Part shown: positions 1 through 9,325 of the stretch, piece by piece | Position numbering within the stretch: position 1 is the stretch's first letter | How the letters are laid out: every line of letters begins with the position of its first letter | NCBI RefSeq assembly: GCF_000331105.1 | Contig: NC_020054.1 | Span: 186,001-250,000 of the forward strand | Direction of reading: 5' to 3' | Length of the DNA: 64,000 nt | Origin: Fibrella aestuarina BUZ 2 | GTDB lineage: Bacteria > Bacteroidota > Bacteroidia > Cytophagales > Spirosomataceae | The notes under the pieces: generated by a model | The model's database searches: none | Told to the model about the DNA's origin: nothing | Seen by the model: the letters and a program-made list of their open reading frames with translations, nothing else | Made by a program: the position numbers and the translations under genes

Positions 1-738
1 CACCAGGCTGTACTGACCCGAGCTGATCACTTTCTGCAACTCGGTTTTCGCGTTGGTGTAATCGCCCTGTTGCATGTACACGCGGGCTAGCAGCATCTGC
101 GCAGCACCTTTAGTCACCCGGCCCAGGTTGGCCGCATCGTAGGTGGCGGGCAGGGCATCCTGCGCCGCTTTCAGATCGGCAATGATAAAGGCATACACGT
201 CGGCCTCAGAGGCGCGCGGCTGTGAACCGGCGATCGTGGTCACGTAGTTTTTGTAGAGCGGCACGCCACCCCACATGCTCACCAGGTCGAAATACGCCCA
301 CGACCGCAGGAATTGCGCTTCCCCGACGGCCTGTTTAGACACCGCTGGCGTAAGGGTAGTCGCCACCGCCGCTTTGTCGATGACCACGTTGGCCCGGTGA
401 ATGACGCGGTAATCCCCCGTCCATACAGAACTCATCACCGAGTTGCCGGTATCGTAGGCACCCGTCAGCAGCTGGTTGCGGGGCGTTTCAAGCTGCCCCC
501 CCCCGGCGGCTACATCGTCGGAGCGCAGGTCGTGTATAAAAAACCACTCGCGGGCCACCAGGTTGGTCGATTGCAGCGCGGCGTAGATGCCATTTACAGC
601 GCTCCGAATCTGCCCGTCTGTTTTGAAATAGCTATCGGTCGTTACGGCATTCGGGTTCAGCTGATCCAGCGATTTCTCGTTGCAGCCAACGGCGAGGCTC
701 AGCAGCAACGCGCCGGTAAGAATAGGATATCGTTTCAT
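1..738 (-). CDS. SusD/RagB-family outer-membrane lipoprotein (partial, C-terminus off the left edge)
   Basis: The frame is open on the minus strand from the ATG at 736-738 to the window edge, giving about 246 residues of what is usually a 500-600 residue protein. It starts MKRYPILTGALLLSLAVGC, a lipoprotein signal with the lipidated Cys at 19. NEKSLDQLNPNAVTTDSYFK and the later Trp/Tyr-rich helices (FLRSWAYFDLV, ARVYMQQGDYTNAK) are the typical SusD N-terminus and TPR-like helices. SusD proteins sit on the outer-membrane surface and cap a SusC porin to capture oligosaccharides. The gene begins 26 nt after the SusC stop codon, so the two are almost certainly cotranscribed. The substrate cannot be read from the sequence; the GH5-like neighbour suggests a beta-glucan or mannan-type polymer. 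Confidence 0.93.
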   Translation of the reverse strand, partial: MKRYPILTGALLLSLAVGCNEKSLDQLNPNAVTTDSYFKTDGQIRSAVNGIYAALQSTNLVAREWFFIHDLRSDDVAAGGGQLETPRNQLLTGAYDTGNSVMSSVWTGDYRVIHRANVVIDKAAVATTLTPAVSKQAVGEAQFLRSWAYFDLVSMWGGVPLYKNYVTTIAGSQPRASEADVYAFIIADLKAAQDALPATYDAANLGRVTKGAAQMLLARVYMQQGDYTNAKTELQKVISSGQYSLV

Positions 739-764
739 GAGATGTTCGGTTTGGACGTGATCCG

Positions 765-3700
765 TTAGAAAGTGATCTGAAGACCCGCCAGGATGGTACG
801 TGCCTGCGGGTAGTTCGAGTAATCGATGCCGTTGCGCAGCAGCGTGCCGTTACGCGACGCGATTTCGGGGTCGTAACCCGTGTATTTGGTGATGGTCAGC
901 AGGTTCTGGCTCGACACATACACCCGCACCCGGTTCACGACGTTGTTGGTGAGCCCGCCGAGGGTCTTACCCGGAATCGAGTAGCCGATCGTCAGGTTTT
1001 TCACCCGCATGTAGGAGCCGTCTTCGATGAAGCGGTCCGACGTCCGGCTGTTGTTATTGGGGTCACCACTGATGGCGCGGGGTACGTCGGTGTTGGTGTT
1101 CGTGGGGGTCCAGGCGTTCAGCACGGCCGGGCCGGCGTTGAACAGCCGCAACATCCCCTGCGTCACGACCTTCGTGCCGTTGTAGATTTTGTTACCCTGA
1201 ACACCCTGCAGATACAGCGTGAAATCGAAGTTCTTGAACGTACCTGAGAAATTGGCGCCGTAGTTGAAATTGGGCAGGTAGCTCCCCAGGTACGTCCGGT
1301 CGGCGTCGGTGATTTTACCATCGCCGTTGAGGTCTTTAAACCGGATGTCGCCCGGAGCGGCTTTGTCCTGATACAGCGTTTTGTCGTCGCCATCCTTGGC
1401 ATTAGCGGCGTTGATTTCGGCCTGGCTCTGGAAGATGCCGTCGACCTGCCAGCCGTAGAACGACTGAACGGGCTGACCTACTTCGGTTTTGGTGATCTCG
1501 AAGCCACCGTAGTCGGCATTAAGCCCGGCAAAGATCGACGCCGTTGGCGTAGCGAGGCTCAGCACCCGGTTACGCGTAATACCGATGTTGGCCGAGGCGT
1601 TCAACCGGAAATCACCCCGGGCGTAGTTGTAACCCGCCTGGAACTCGTACCCCCAGTTTTTCATGCTGCCGATGTTGGCCACGGGGGGGTTGCTGTAGCC
1701 GATCGAGTTCGGGATGGGGACGCCCAGAATGAGGCCGTCGGTAAACCGGTTATAGACTTCGCCCGAGAAGGTGATCTTGTTGTTGAACAAGCCCACATCT
1801 ACCCCTACGTTGACCATGTCGGTAGTTTCCCACTGCAATTCGGTGTTACCCAGCGCGTTGAAATACGAACCCAGGCTGTTAGCAGCACCAAACGGATAGG
1901 CCGTGGCGTCGGCCTGCACCAGCGACTGCCAGGCGTAGTTGCCAATGCCGTTGAAGCCGGTTTTACCGTAGCTGGCGCGTAGTTTCAGTTCCGAGAACTG
2001 CGGCATGGCTTTCATGAACGCCTCCTGGTTGATGCGCCAGCCCACCGACGCCGAGGGGAAGTTACCCCACTTCTTACCCGGCGCAAACAGCGAAGAACCA
2101 TCGCGGCGAATCGACGCGCTGACCAGGTACTTGCCATCAAACTCGTAGTTAACCCGACCAACGTACGAAATCAGGTTGGTTTCGCTCCGGTTGCTGGTTA
2201 CCGACGGGTTGCTCACGCCCTGAATCACGTCCAGGTCATTGTTTGGCCGGATACCCGAGCCGTTCAGGCCGCTGAACTTGATGTTCTGCTGTTCAGCAAC
2301 GGCCAGCACGTTGATGGCGTGTTTACCGAAGGTTTTGTCGAAGGTCAGCTGGTTGGTCAGCACCTGCGAGATGTTCGTCGTGCGGTTATCCTGCACGGTG
2401 GCCGAGGTACGTCCGCCGTAGCCATCATTATAGATAGGCAGGAACGTGCTGTTTACGCCGTAGCCCAGGTCAGCCCCGTAGTTGAAGCGGTAGCGGAGGT
2501 AGTTCGTAAACCGAACGTCGGCATAGAACGTCGCAAACAGTTTCAGGAAGCGGTTGCGGGTAATGTCGAGGGCGGGGTAGCGCAGCGGGTTCTCGGGGTC
2601 AGAGCCATCCAGGGCCGTCGGGGCGCTATAGCCACCCACTTTGGTCGGGTCCATGGTAGGCCAGTAGGGCATCATCCGCAGGGCATGCATCATCTGCGAG
2701 CGGTCGCCGCCCTGCTCGGGGCGCTGGCTGCTGTAGGCGCCCGTCAGCGTCTGGCCTATGCTCAGGAACTTGGCGATCTGGTGGTCTGAGTTCAGGCGCA
2801 GCGAACCCCGCTCGTAGCTCGTTCCCTGCATGATCCCCTGCTGGTTGAAGTAGTTACCCGACGCAAAGAAGCGCGATACCGCGTTGCCACCCGACAGCGA
2901 AATCTGCTGCTGCTGAATGGGGGCGTTGCGGAATAGCTCATCCTGCCAGTTGGTTTCCGTCTGGGCGAAGGTCTGCGTAGCGCCGGCGTAGATCGGCGTG
3001 TTCAGGTTGCTCAGGCGACCGGGCAGCGGGATACCGGCGTTCGAGGTCAGCGCCGTCGCGTAGCGGACGTACTCGTCGCGGTTCAGGACGGGGATTTTAC
3101 GCCAGGCGCTCTGCGTGCCCACGTACGAGTCGATCGAGATACGGACCCGGTTGTCGCGGTTGCCTTTTTTAGTCGTAATCAGCACGACCCCGTTGGCGGC
3201 CCGTGACCCATAAATGGCCGCTGAGCTGGCATCTTTCAGGACCTCCAGCGATTCAATGTCGTTGTTGTTGAAGCTCGTCAGGTCGCCCGTTGGTACGCCA
3301 TCGATTACGTAGAGCGGCCCCGACGCGTAGTTGATCGAGCCAATACCCCGAATCTGCACGGTAGGTGCCGAACCGGGGCCGCCGTTGTTGACGACCGATA
3401 CGCCCGGTACCCGTCCCTGGAGAGCCTGCGCCACGCTGGGCACGGGCAGCGCCGTCAGCTCTTTGGGGGTTACCGTTGATACGGCTCCCGTCAGCGACGA
3501 GCGTTTCTGGGTGCCGTAGCCCACCACGACGACTTCATCAAGCGCGCTGGCATCGGCTTCCAGCGACAGGTTGATGACGGCCCGGGGTCCTACGGTAACT
3601 TCCTGCCGCTTGTAACCAATATAACTGAAAATCAGCACCGAATTGGCGTTGGGCACCTCGATCCGATACGCACCGTTGGCATCGCTGGTTGTGCCCCGCG

Positions 3701-3893
3701 CCGTGCCTTTAATCTGAATGTTCACACCGACCAGAGGGCTCCCCTTTTCATCGAGGACAGTACCTGATACCGGTTGGTCTTTGGGGGCCTTGGCCCATGC
3801 CGACGTGACCAACACGCTGAGCAACAGAGAACAGTAAAGTCCCAATCGCAGCCATTTCGCGACCGAACCATGAGTTGGTAATTGATTTAACAT
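765..3893 (-). CDS. SusC/RagA-family TonB-linked outer-membrane transporter
   Basis: The 1042-residue protein has a signal peptide in the first ~35 residues. A carboxypeptidase-regulatory-like domain follows (about 40-115; VSGTVLDEKGSPLVGVNIQI), then the TonB plug beginning near VVVGYGTQKRSSLTGAV and a long beta-barrel ending in an aromatic residue (LAGLQITF), as barrel proteins do. The length is normal for SusC. It imports glycan oligomers across the outer membrane with the SusD encoded 26 nt downstream, powered by TonB-ExbBD, which is not encoded here. The first ATG of the frame is used, at 3891-3893. A Bacteroidota promoter overlapped by a LacI-like palindrome lies about 280 nt upstream, so transcription is probably sugar-controlled. 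Confidence 0.96.
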   Translation of the reverse strand: MLNQLPTHGSVAKWLRLGLYCSLLLSVLVTSAWAKAPKDQPVSGTVLDEKGSPLVGVNIQIKGTARGTTSDANGAYRIEVPNANSVLIFSYIGYKRQEVTVGPRAVINLSLEADASALDEVVVVGYGTQKRSSLTGAVSTVTPKELTALPVPSVAQALQGRVPGVSVVNNGGPGSAPTVQIRGIGSINYASGPLYVIDGVPTGDLTSFNNNDIESLEVLKDASSAAIYGSRAANGVVLITTKKGNRDNRVRISIDSYVGTQSAWRKIPVLNRDEYVRYATALTSNAGIPLPGRLSNLNTPIYAGATQTFAQTETNWQDELFRNAPIQQQQISLSGGNAVSRFFASGNYFNQQGIMQGTSYERGSLRLNSDHQIAKFLSIGQTLTGAYSSQRPEQGGDRSQMMHALRMMPYWPTMDPTKVGGYSAPTALDGSDPENPLRYPALDITRNRFLKLFATFYADVRFTNYLRYRFNYGADLGYGVNSTFLPIYNDGYGGRTSATVQDNRTTNISQVLTNQLTFDKTFGKHAINVLAVAEQQNIKFSGLNGSGIRPNNDLDVIQGVSNPSVTSNRSETNLISYVGRVNYEFDGKYLVSASIRRDGSSLFAPGKKWGNFPSASVGWRINQEAFMKAMPQFSELKLRASYGKTGFNGIGNYAWQSLVQADATAYPFGAANSLGSYFNALGNTELQWETTDMVNVGVDVGLFNNKITFSGEVYNRFTDGLILGVPIPNSIGYSNPPVANIGSMKNWGYEFQAGYNYARGDFRLNASANIGITRNRVLSLATPTASIFAGLNADYGGFEITKTEVGQPVQSFYGWQVDGIFQSQAEINAANAKDGDDKTLYQDKAAPGDIRFKDLNGDGKITDADRTYLGSYLPNFNYGANFSGTFKNFDFTLYLQGVQGNKIYNGTKVVTQGMLRLFNAGPAVLNAWTPTNTNTDVPRAISGDPNNNSRTSDRFIEDGSYMRVKNLTIGYSIPGKTLGGLTNNVVNRVRVYVSSQNLLTITKYTGYDPEIASRNGTLLRNGIDYSNYPQARTILAGLQITF

Positions 3894-4162
3894 AGTATTC
3901 TGGATTTATTGGTTAAAGGGAGTACTGATAGGCAAACGACTTGTATAGGTATTGATTAGGCAAGGGCGGAATAGCCGGGTACTGCACTGACTTGAGCTAT
4001 AGGATAGGTTGGTTTCTTTGTCAATTCACGTCTATGCAAGGGGGCTGGTTAAGCCCTACTCAGCCTGGTCCGGAAAGTACGGTAGCCGCCTGAGCAGTTC
4101 TACGAATCAGGCTTACAAACCCGCCCAACTACCCCTCTACTTAGGATACAAACTTTACTTTA

Positions 4163-4214
4163 CTGAGTGCAAAACTACAGGTTGTTTACAAAATTGCAAT
4201 CGGTTGCACAATTT
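4163..4214 (-). promoter_or_regulatory. susC promoter overlapped by a LacI-family-type palindrome
   Basis: On the minus strand a -7 box TAGTTTTG (4170-4177, consensus TAnnTTTG) lies 19 bp from a TTG-containing -33 box (4197-4200). The palindrome TGCAATCGGTTGCA (4195-4208) has perfect 5-bp arms and a central CG, the usual shape of LacI/GalR-family operators. It covers the -33 box, so a bound repressor would block polymerase. The predicted transcript has a ~270 nt leader before the susC ATG. No LacI-family gene lies in the window. Confidence 0.6.
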
Positions 4215-4318
4215 ATATTAAAAGACAGATTATTTTAGCTTAAATAAAGAGTTTTTTTACCAGATGGCAGGGGGATTGGCCGCGGTCGTCCGTGGCCATA
4301 TTGGCAAATCTGTCGGCG

Positions 4319-4429
4319 CTATTCCGCCAGCACGTTGATATTGTGTCCTTTATAGCGTCCTGTACGGCCTCCCACCCACGGCTTGGTAAATCGGTTACAC
4401 AAGCCGCCGACCAACCCGCCTTTAGCCAT
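4319..4429 (-). CDS. Possible 36-residue small protein or gene remnant
   Basis: A short minus-strand frame starts at ATG 4427-4429 and encodes MAKGGLVGGLCNRFTKPWVG... ending ...GHNINVLAE. The frame is open about 15 codons further upstream without another ATG, so this could be the C-terminal scrap of a lost gene. It is Gly- and Lys/Arg-rich and has no recognised domain. It lies between the susC promoter and the GH5-like gene, in a stretch otherwise without genes. Support is weak. Confidence 0.2.
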   Translation of the reverse strand: MAKGGLVGGLCNRFTKPWVGGRTGRYKGHNINVLAE

Positions 4430-4545
4430 TACCCCTAAATTACCGGTCTGGCGGCCTTCCCAGCATCGCTGAACAGCCTGTTAGGGAAAACGTATAAGTA
4501 GGTTTTCTCGTCCATTCGGCGGGTCAACGGATTACCACGAACGCA

Positions 4546-4594
4546 AAAAGAGCCATTACCAGCCCACCGAAGCGGTTTTGGTAATGGCTCTTTT
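4546..4594. terminator. Bidirectional intrinsic terminator
   Basis: Perfect 15-bp arms AAAAGAGCCATTACC (4546-4560) and GGTAATGGCTCTTTT (4580-4594) flank a 19-nt loop, giving a U-tract on either strand. It sits 75 nt beyond the stop of the GH5-like gene and probably ends that transcript. Confidence 0.8.
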
Positions 4595-4668
4595 CGTCGA
4601 AGACGGGCAGCGGCTGTTGCCGTCGACCTACTCGATCAAGCGGCACCGGTCGCGGTCAGGATTGATCT

Positions 4669-5730
4669 CTACTGTTTACCCGTCAGGGATTTGATCAGGT
4701 TGACCTCGTCGTCGCTGAACGGCTTGCCGTCTTTGCGGAAGATATCGTGAAACCAGAGTTCGGGCTCCCGGCCATTGGCGATGGGGGTATCCCAGGCAAA
4801 AATGGTGTTGGTCTTGCCCGACACGAAGCCCCAGTTGATGGCACCAATGTTTTCGGCCTTCAGCGTCGGCATCACCGTCTGAAACAGGCTACCGTTGCGG
4901 CGGGCCATGTATTCGGTGCAGATCAGAGGCCGGTTCTGCTTCCGAAGCTCCTTGATGCGGTCCCGGTGGTAGTTGATGTATTGGTACTGGTGGTAGGTCA
5001 CCACGTCGGAGTTGTCGAGTTGAAACTTGTTCAGCTCATCGAATTGGGGACCCCAGTTCCAAAGCCCCGCGCTGACCGGCTGCGAGGGGTTTACCTGCCG
5101 CGCCCAACTGAACACGGCTTTCAGCAGGGGCAGGCTTTTGTTGGTATAGCCGCTGTTGCCCGGCTCATTGTAGAGATCCCATAGCAGAATGCGGTCGTCG
5201 TTTTTGAACGTCGTCATTACGTCTTTCACGTAGCGCTCCAGGACGGGCAGGCTATCGGGCCGGTTCAGGATCATGGTGCCGGGGTCACGTACCCAGCCGC
5301 TGTTGTGCACGCCGGGTTTGGGATCGGGCTGCTTGCCGGGGTGGTACTCGTCGTTCCAGCAGTCGTCGAAAAACACCAGGATCGTTTTAATGCCGTGTTT
5401 ATTGGCGATCTGGAGGTACTGGTCGAGCCGTTTTTTGAACCCGTCGCGGTCCGACGTCCACAGAATGTGGTGCAGGTAGACGCGCATGGCGTTCATGCCC
5501 AGCCCTTCGGCCCAACCCAATTCGCGGTCGATGGTTTGCGGGTCGAACGTGGCCGCCTGAAACATCTCCAACTGATTGATGGCCGTGCTGGGCTGGAAGT
5601 TGCTGCCCCGCAGCCAGCCCTGTTTCTGATACCAGGCGTTGGCCTTATCGGCCGTCCAGATGGTGTTTTGCGCCTGTACGCCCGATACAGCGAGCAGCAG
5701 GAAAAGTGATACGCTAAGCAGTTTTTTCAT
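4669..5730 (-). CDS. Secreted GH5-like glycoside hydrolase (cellulase/mannanase clan)
   Basis: The start chosen is ATG 5728-5730, because it begins a clean signal peptide (MKKLLSVSLFLLLAVSGVQA, cleavage before Q21). The frame is open 26 codons further upstream, but those codons do not look like a signal. The mature 333 residues form a GH-A clan (beta/alpha)8 enzyme. LYNEP has the likely acid/base Glu189 and ICTEY the likely nucleophile Glu273. Aromatic residues (WNWG, YHQYQY) would line the cleft. Enzymes of this type hydrolyse beta-1,4-glucans, mannans or xylans in the periplasm or outside the cell. With the SusC/SusD genes it makes a small polysaccharide-utilisation locus. The exact substrate cannot be assigned. 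Confidence 0.85.
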   Translation of the reverse strand: MKKLLSVSLFLLLAVSGVQAQNTIWTADKANAWYQKQGWLRGSNFQPSTAINQLEMFQAATFDPQTIDRELGWAEGLGMNAMRVYLHHILWTSDRDGFKKRLDQYLQIANKHGIKTILVFFDDCWNDEYHPGKQPDPKPGVHNSGWVRDPGTMILNRPDSLPVLERYVKDVMTTFKNDDRILLWDLYNEPGNSGYTNKSLPLLKAVFSWARQVNPSQPVSAGLWNWGPQFDELNKFQLDNSDVVTYHQYQYINYHRDRIKELRKQNRPLICTEYMARRNGSLFQTVMPTLKAENIGAINWGFVSGKTNTIFAWDTPIANGREPELWFHDIFRKDGKPFSDDEVNLIKSLTGKQ

Positions 5731-6011
5731 GGAAAACGGAGTTGTGGTCGTTGGCGTCGCCTTCATGGGCAGCGGCATTGGCCCGCCTGTACCGGAAACA
5801 GGCGACAACCGGCAAAGCCAACTGCCTATGCGTGACTACCCATGCTAAAGGGCCTCGGGCAAGTGAATATCCCCGGCGGCCGACCGGATATTAATTACCC
5901 GGATAGGGCGGGCAACGCTGCTTCATCGGTCGCTTTTTCCGGTTGGCGGGAGACAGACCGGGGCGGCCGCCCGCCGGGGCGCACCTTTAGGCTAGCTAAT
6001 TAATCGCTCCC

Positions 6012-6734
6012 ATGCGCTCATCGCTCTATTGCCTGCTGCTAACCGGCCTCATGGCCTGTACCACCTCCGCCCCCAACGCTATCACCCCGGGTTCGGGCGT
6101 AGATGTCGACCCACTCCCGCCCGCTTCGTCGGCTCCCGGCTTCGGCAATTCCAAAGCGCGGCCGCTCGGCACGCCGTTTGCCTTTCCGGCCGGCATCACC
6201 CTCGTCCAGAAGCCCCGCAACGACAGCGATTGCTGGTATGAGGCCCGGCAGGCGAAACGGATCAAAGGGGCGGGGAATGCCGTTGCGTTCTGTGTCTCCT
6301 TCAGCAACAGCACCAATGCGCCCATCCGGGTCGAGTTGCCGCCGGGGCTGATCTGGGTGGCCGAAACGAGTGCGCTCTTTCAGGATATTTCGCAGAACGG
6401 TATCCTCGTCAAGACCGTGACGATACTGGTGCCCGCGCATGCTGTCGAGACCGCCTGGCTGGTGGCTTATTGCATCAACTACGATCGGGACGGCACCCGG
6501 CCCGGCGACACCTTCGAGGCTCAGCCGATTCTGAGCAACCACCCCGGTATCAGCGCACTGGCGAAACAACTGGCGACCAAGAAGATCAACGAGGAAGAGT
6601 ACGCCAGCGAACCAACCGCGGCCGAACGGCAGCAGTTAGCGTTCATCGGGGTCGCGGTTGTCGATGTGCAGACCTACGGCACCGTGCAGCCCAGCACGCA
6701 GGCTTACCTCAACCAGTTACCCAACGCCAGGTAA
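6012..6734 (+). CDS. Hypothetical lipoprotein, 240 residues
   Basis: The N-terminus MRSSLYCLLLTGLMAC is a lipoprotein signal with Cys16 in a lipobox. A low-complexity Pro/Ser/Gly linker (about 17-55) precedes a compact domain of ~180 residues with three cysteines (in CWYEAR, FCVSF and YCINY). VAFCVSFSNSTNAPIRVELPPGL resembles a beta-sandwich strand pattern. I do not recognise the family. It stands alone, convergent with the permease gene ending at 6750, 15 nt away. Several unrelated frames are open across this GC-rich gene; this one is chosen for its signal peptide and sensible amino-acid composition. Confidence 0.75.
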   Translation: MRSSLYCLLLTGLMACTTSAPNAITPGSGVDVDPLPPASSAPGFGNSKARPLGTPFAFPAGITLVQKPRNDSDCWYEARQAKRIKGAGNAVAFCVSFSNSTNAPIRVELPPGLIWVAETSALFQDISQNGILVKTVTILVPAHAVETAWLVAYCINYDRDGTRPGDTFEAQPILSNHPGISALAKQLATKKINEEEYASEPTAAERQQLAFIGVAVVDVQTYGTVQPSTQAYLNQLPNAR

Positions 6735-6749
6735 CGTACCCAGCCGCGC

Positions 6750-9155
6750 TTACTCGCTGCGCAAACTCGCCACGGGATTCATGCGGGCGGCCCGGATGGT
6801 CTGGTAACTGATCGTGAGCAGCGCAACGCTCACCGCCAACGTACCGGCCGCCGCCACGACCCACCAGTGGAGGTCGGTGCGGTAGGCAAAGCCGGCCAGC
6901 CACTGCTGCATGGCCCACCACGCCAGCGGCGACGCCAGCGCGATGGCCACCAGCACCAGCCGCAGCACCTCCGTCGACAGCAGCGCAACGAGGCTCGGCA
7001 CCGACGCACCCAGCACCTTCCTGACACCGATTTCTTTGGTGCGTCGCGTTACCGACAACGCCACCAGCCCGTAGAGCCCCAGGCCGCAGATCACCATGAT
7101 CAGCCCGGCAAACAGGTTGACGAGCCGCGCCAGCGTGGTTTCGGTTTCGTAGAAACGCGCCAGCTGATCGTCGAGGAAGCTGTACGTAAATACGTCCGTT
7201 GGGTAAAGGCGCTGGAATACGGCCCGGATATGAGCGAGCGTTTGCTCCGACGAGGCCCCCGCCATGCGGATGCCCGCCTGCCGGTACATGGCCGGAAACG
7301 ACGCGATGAAACAGGGCTCGATGGGTTCGTGCAATGATTTCAGGTGGAAGTCTTTGACCACACCCACGATGGGCAGCGGCACCGCCGACAGGTAGTATTG
7401 CATGCGTTGCCCCAGAATGGCCTCGGGTTTCTGGTAGCCGAGCTTGCGCATCAGCGTTTCGTTGATGACGTACTCGCGGATGGAATCGCTAGCGACTAGG
7501 TTGCGGCCCGCCACCAGCTGCATGGCATAGGTGTTCAGGTAATCGGCGTCGGCGAGGCGTTCCCGCACGGGAAAACTCGTCCAGTCGGGATCCGAGCCGA
7601 ATTTGAAGGAGCCGCCGTTCATCTCGCTCGCCGAGGGCGGTCGGTATTGCAGCGTCACCGACCGGATGGCGGGGTATTGGCTCAGTTCGTTTTTGAGCGT
7701 CGTCCACGCGTTTTTCCCGTCGGTGGGCAGATTCACGATCAGCACATTATTCTGCCGGAAGCCCAGATCGGTCTGTTGGGTGAACCGCACCTGCTTTACC
7801 ACCACCAGCGCGCCCACCAGCAGCGCCTGGCAGATCACAAACTGGAGCACGATTAGCCCCTGCCGCAGCGAGTAGCCCCCCACCGCCGACGCCGGTACGT
7901 TGCCGCGCAGGCTCGCCTGTGGGCTGAACCGCGCCAGCACAACCGCCGGATACCCGCCCGCCAGCAGCACGACGCCCAGCGGCAGCAGCCCGATGAAGAG
8001 CAGCGTGGGTACGTTGGGCCGCAGGGCCAGCGGCGCGTGCACCCAATTGCGGAAGAGCGGCAGGGTAACCGTTGTGAGCAGTAGCGCCAGCAGCAGAGCG
8101 ATGCCAACGATCAAACTTGTTTCGAGCAGAAACTGACCCGCCAACTGCCCCCGCGAACTACCCATCGTTTTGCGGACGCCCACTTCTTTGCTGCGCCGAA
8201 ACGCCTGCGCCGTCGCCAGGTTGATAAAGTTGATGCAGGCCGTCAGCACCAGAAACAGGCCGATCAACCCCACCGCCCCCAGCAGCGACCGCCGAATGAC
8301 GCCCCCCGATCGACGAACGTCGAAATGCATGTCGGCCAGGGGTTGGGTGTGAAACTGGTAGACGTGCGCCAGCTCGCCGTAGTGCGTTTTCGACAGGGCA
8401 GGCAGTGAAGCCTCAAGTTGCCCGATGGCGGTAGGCGGCGCATTGGGTTTGAGCGTGAAATAGAGCCGGTTGGTGCTGTTGAGTTGGCCCCACTCGGTGA
8501 CGTCATACGTCGGGTCGAGCTGCCGGATCGTGGGCATCGAGATAAACAGGCCGATGCGGGTATCAGTGGGGTTGGTGGGGTCAGCTACGACGCCCGTGAC
8601 GGTGGCCTTGACGCGGTGATCCAGCTCGATGACCTGCCCCAGCGGGTTGGCCGGTCCAAAATAGCGCTGCGCCCACGACTCGGTGAGCACGACGCTACCG
8701 GGCGCGCGCAGGGCTGTTTTGGGGTTACCGCTCAGCCAGTGGTAATCCAATATATCGAACAGCTCGCCTTCGACCAGCGCCGTGTTGTCCTGCTCGAGAA
8801 ACCGCGCCGACGCACCCCCGTTCGGCGCGGTCAGGTTGACCGTGAGCGAGCGGTTCATGCGCACAAACGCGGCCTGCTCCACCTGTGGGTAGGCCGTGCG
8901 CAGCACCTGCGCCATCGGCAGCGGCGCTTCGGGGTAATACTCGACAACGCCATTGTCGAGGTGCAGGTCGGTGGTGATCCGGTAAATCCGGTCGAAGCGG
9001 GCGTGGTGGCGGTCGGTGCTGAGGTGGTGTTGCAGGAACAGGAAAATCAGCAGGCCGCCCGCCATGCCGATGGTGAGCCCGACGATGTTAAGCGCGGTAT
9101 AGCCGCGTTGCGCCCGTAGCTGCCGCCCGGCGATGTGAAGGTAATGCTGTAGCAT
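6750..9155 (-). CDS. MacB/FtsX-type ABC transporter permease, 801 residues
   Basis: The start is ATG 9153-9155 (MLQHYLHIAGRQLRAQ), matching the N-terminus shared by the other permeases here. An upstream in-frame start would add 14 unlikely residues. The layout is helix 1 (about 20-42), a MacB-like periplasmic domain, three helices around INLATAQAFRRSKEVGVRK, a second helix-periplasmic-helices unit, and an end block RRTKEIGVRKVLGASVP followed by NPVASLRSE. Such proteins act with an ABC ATPase in mechanotransmission or export of peptides, lipoproteins or drugs; no ATPase gene is adjacent. A TGTTAA-N4-TGTTAA tandem lies 56 bp before the start codon, so a response regulator may control it. Substrate unknown. 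Confidence 0.93.
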   Translation of the reverse strand: MLQHYLHIAGRQLRAQRGYTALNIVGLTIGMAGGLLIFLFLQHHLSTDRHHARFDRIYRITTDLHLDNGVVEYYPEAPLPMAQVLRTAYPQVEQAAFVRMNRSLTVNLTAPNGGASARFLEQDNTALVEGELFDILDYHWLSGNPKTALRAPGSVVLTESWAQRYFGPANPLGQVIELDHRVKATVTGVVADPTNPTDTRIGLFISMPTIRQLDPTYDVTEWGQLNSTNRLYFTLKPNAPPTAIGQLEASLPALSKTHYGELAHVYQFHTQPLADMHFDVRRSGGVIRRSLLGAVGLIGLFLVLTACINFINLATAQAFRRSKEVGVRKTMGSSRGQLAGQFLLETSLIVGIALLLALLLTTVTLPLFRNWVHAPLALRPNVPTLLFIGLLPLGVVLLAGGYPAVVLARFSPQASLRGNVPASAVGGYSLRQGLIVLQFVICQALLVGALVVVKQVRFTQQTDLGFRQNNVLIVNLPTDGKNAWTTLKNELSQYPAIRSVTLQYRPPSASEMNGGSFKFGSDPDWTSFPVRERLADADYLNTYAMQLVAGRNLVASDSIREYVINETLMRKLGYQKPEAILGQRMQYYLSAVPLPIVGVVKDFHLKSLHEPIEPCFIASFPAMYRQAGIRMAGASSEQTLAHIRAVFQRLYPTDVFTYSFLDDQLARFYETETTLARLVNLFAGLIMVICGLGLYGLVALSVTRRTKEIGVRKVLGASVPSLVALLSTEVLRLVLVAIALASPLAWWAMQQWLAGFAYRTDLHWWVVAAAGTLAVSVALLTISYQTIRAARMNPVASLRSE

Positions 9156-9209
9156 GTTGGCAACGTACCTGATGGAGCGACCAAGGTACGTACCCACCTG
9201 CTAAGCAGC

Positions 9210-9228
9210 CTGTTAAGAGTTGTTAAGG
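9210..9228. promoter_or_regulatory. Tandem TGTTAA-N4-TGTTAA operator upstream of a permease gene
   Basis: TGTTAAGAGT-TGTTAAGG (9211-9228) is a direct repeat with a 10-bp period, 56 bp upstream of the permease ATG. The same sequence and spacing recur at 57065-57082 before another FtsX permease. Tandem repeats of this kind are typical of OmpR/PhoB-family sites; the binding protein is inferred. Confidence 0.55.
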
Positions 9229-9253
9229 TACGTTGGCGGATGGCTGACGCTTG

Positions 9254-9293
9254 TTGCTGACGCCTACCCCTTCGACTAGGCGCCAGCAATGCA
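9254..9293. repeat. Dispersed 40-bp hairpin repeat, copy 1
   Basis: This 40-bp stem-loop opens TTGCTGACGCC and closes GGCGCCAGCAA, with CCCTTCGAC in the loop. It is 35/40 identical to 24681-24720. It lies between the 3' end of the SRPBCC gene and the permease promoter region, where it may act as a terminator or RNA-stabilising hairpin. Confidence 0.6.
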
Positions 9294-9325
9294 CAAGTAC
9301 CAGCAATACCCTAACTCAAACAAAA

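Noticed and set aside
4009..4221. 70-codon plus-strand frame upstream of susC
   Set aside because: It lies over the susC promoter and operator, is antisense to the leader, and has no family features.
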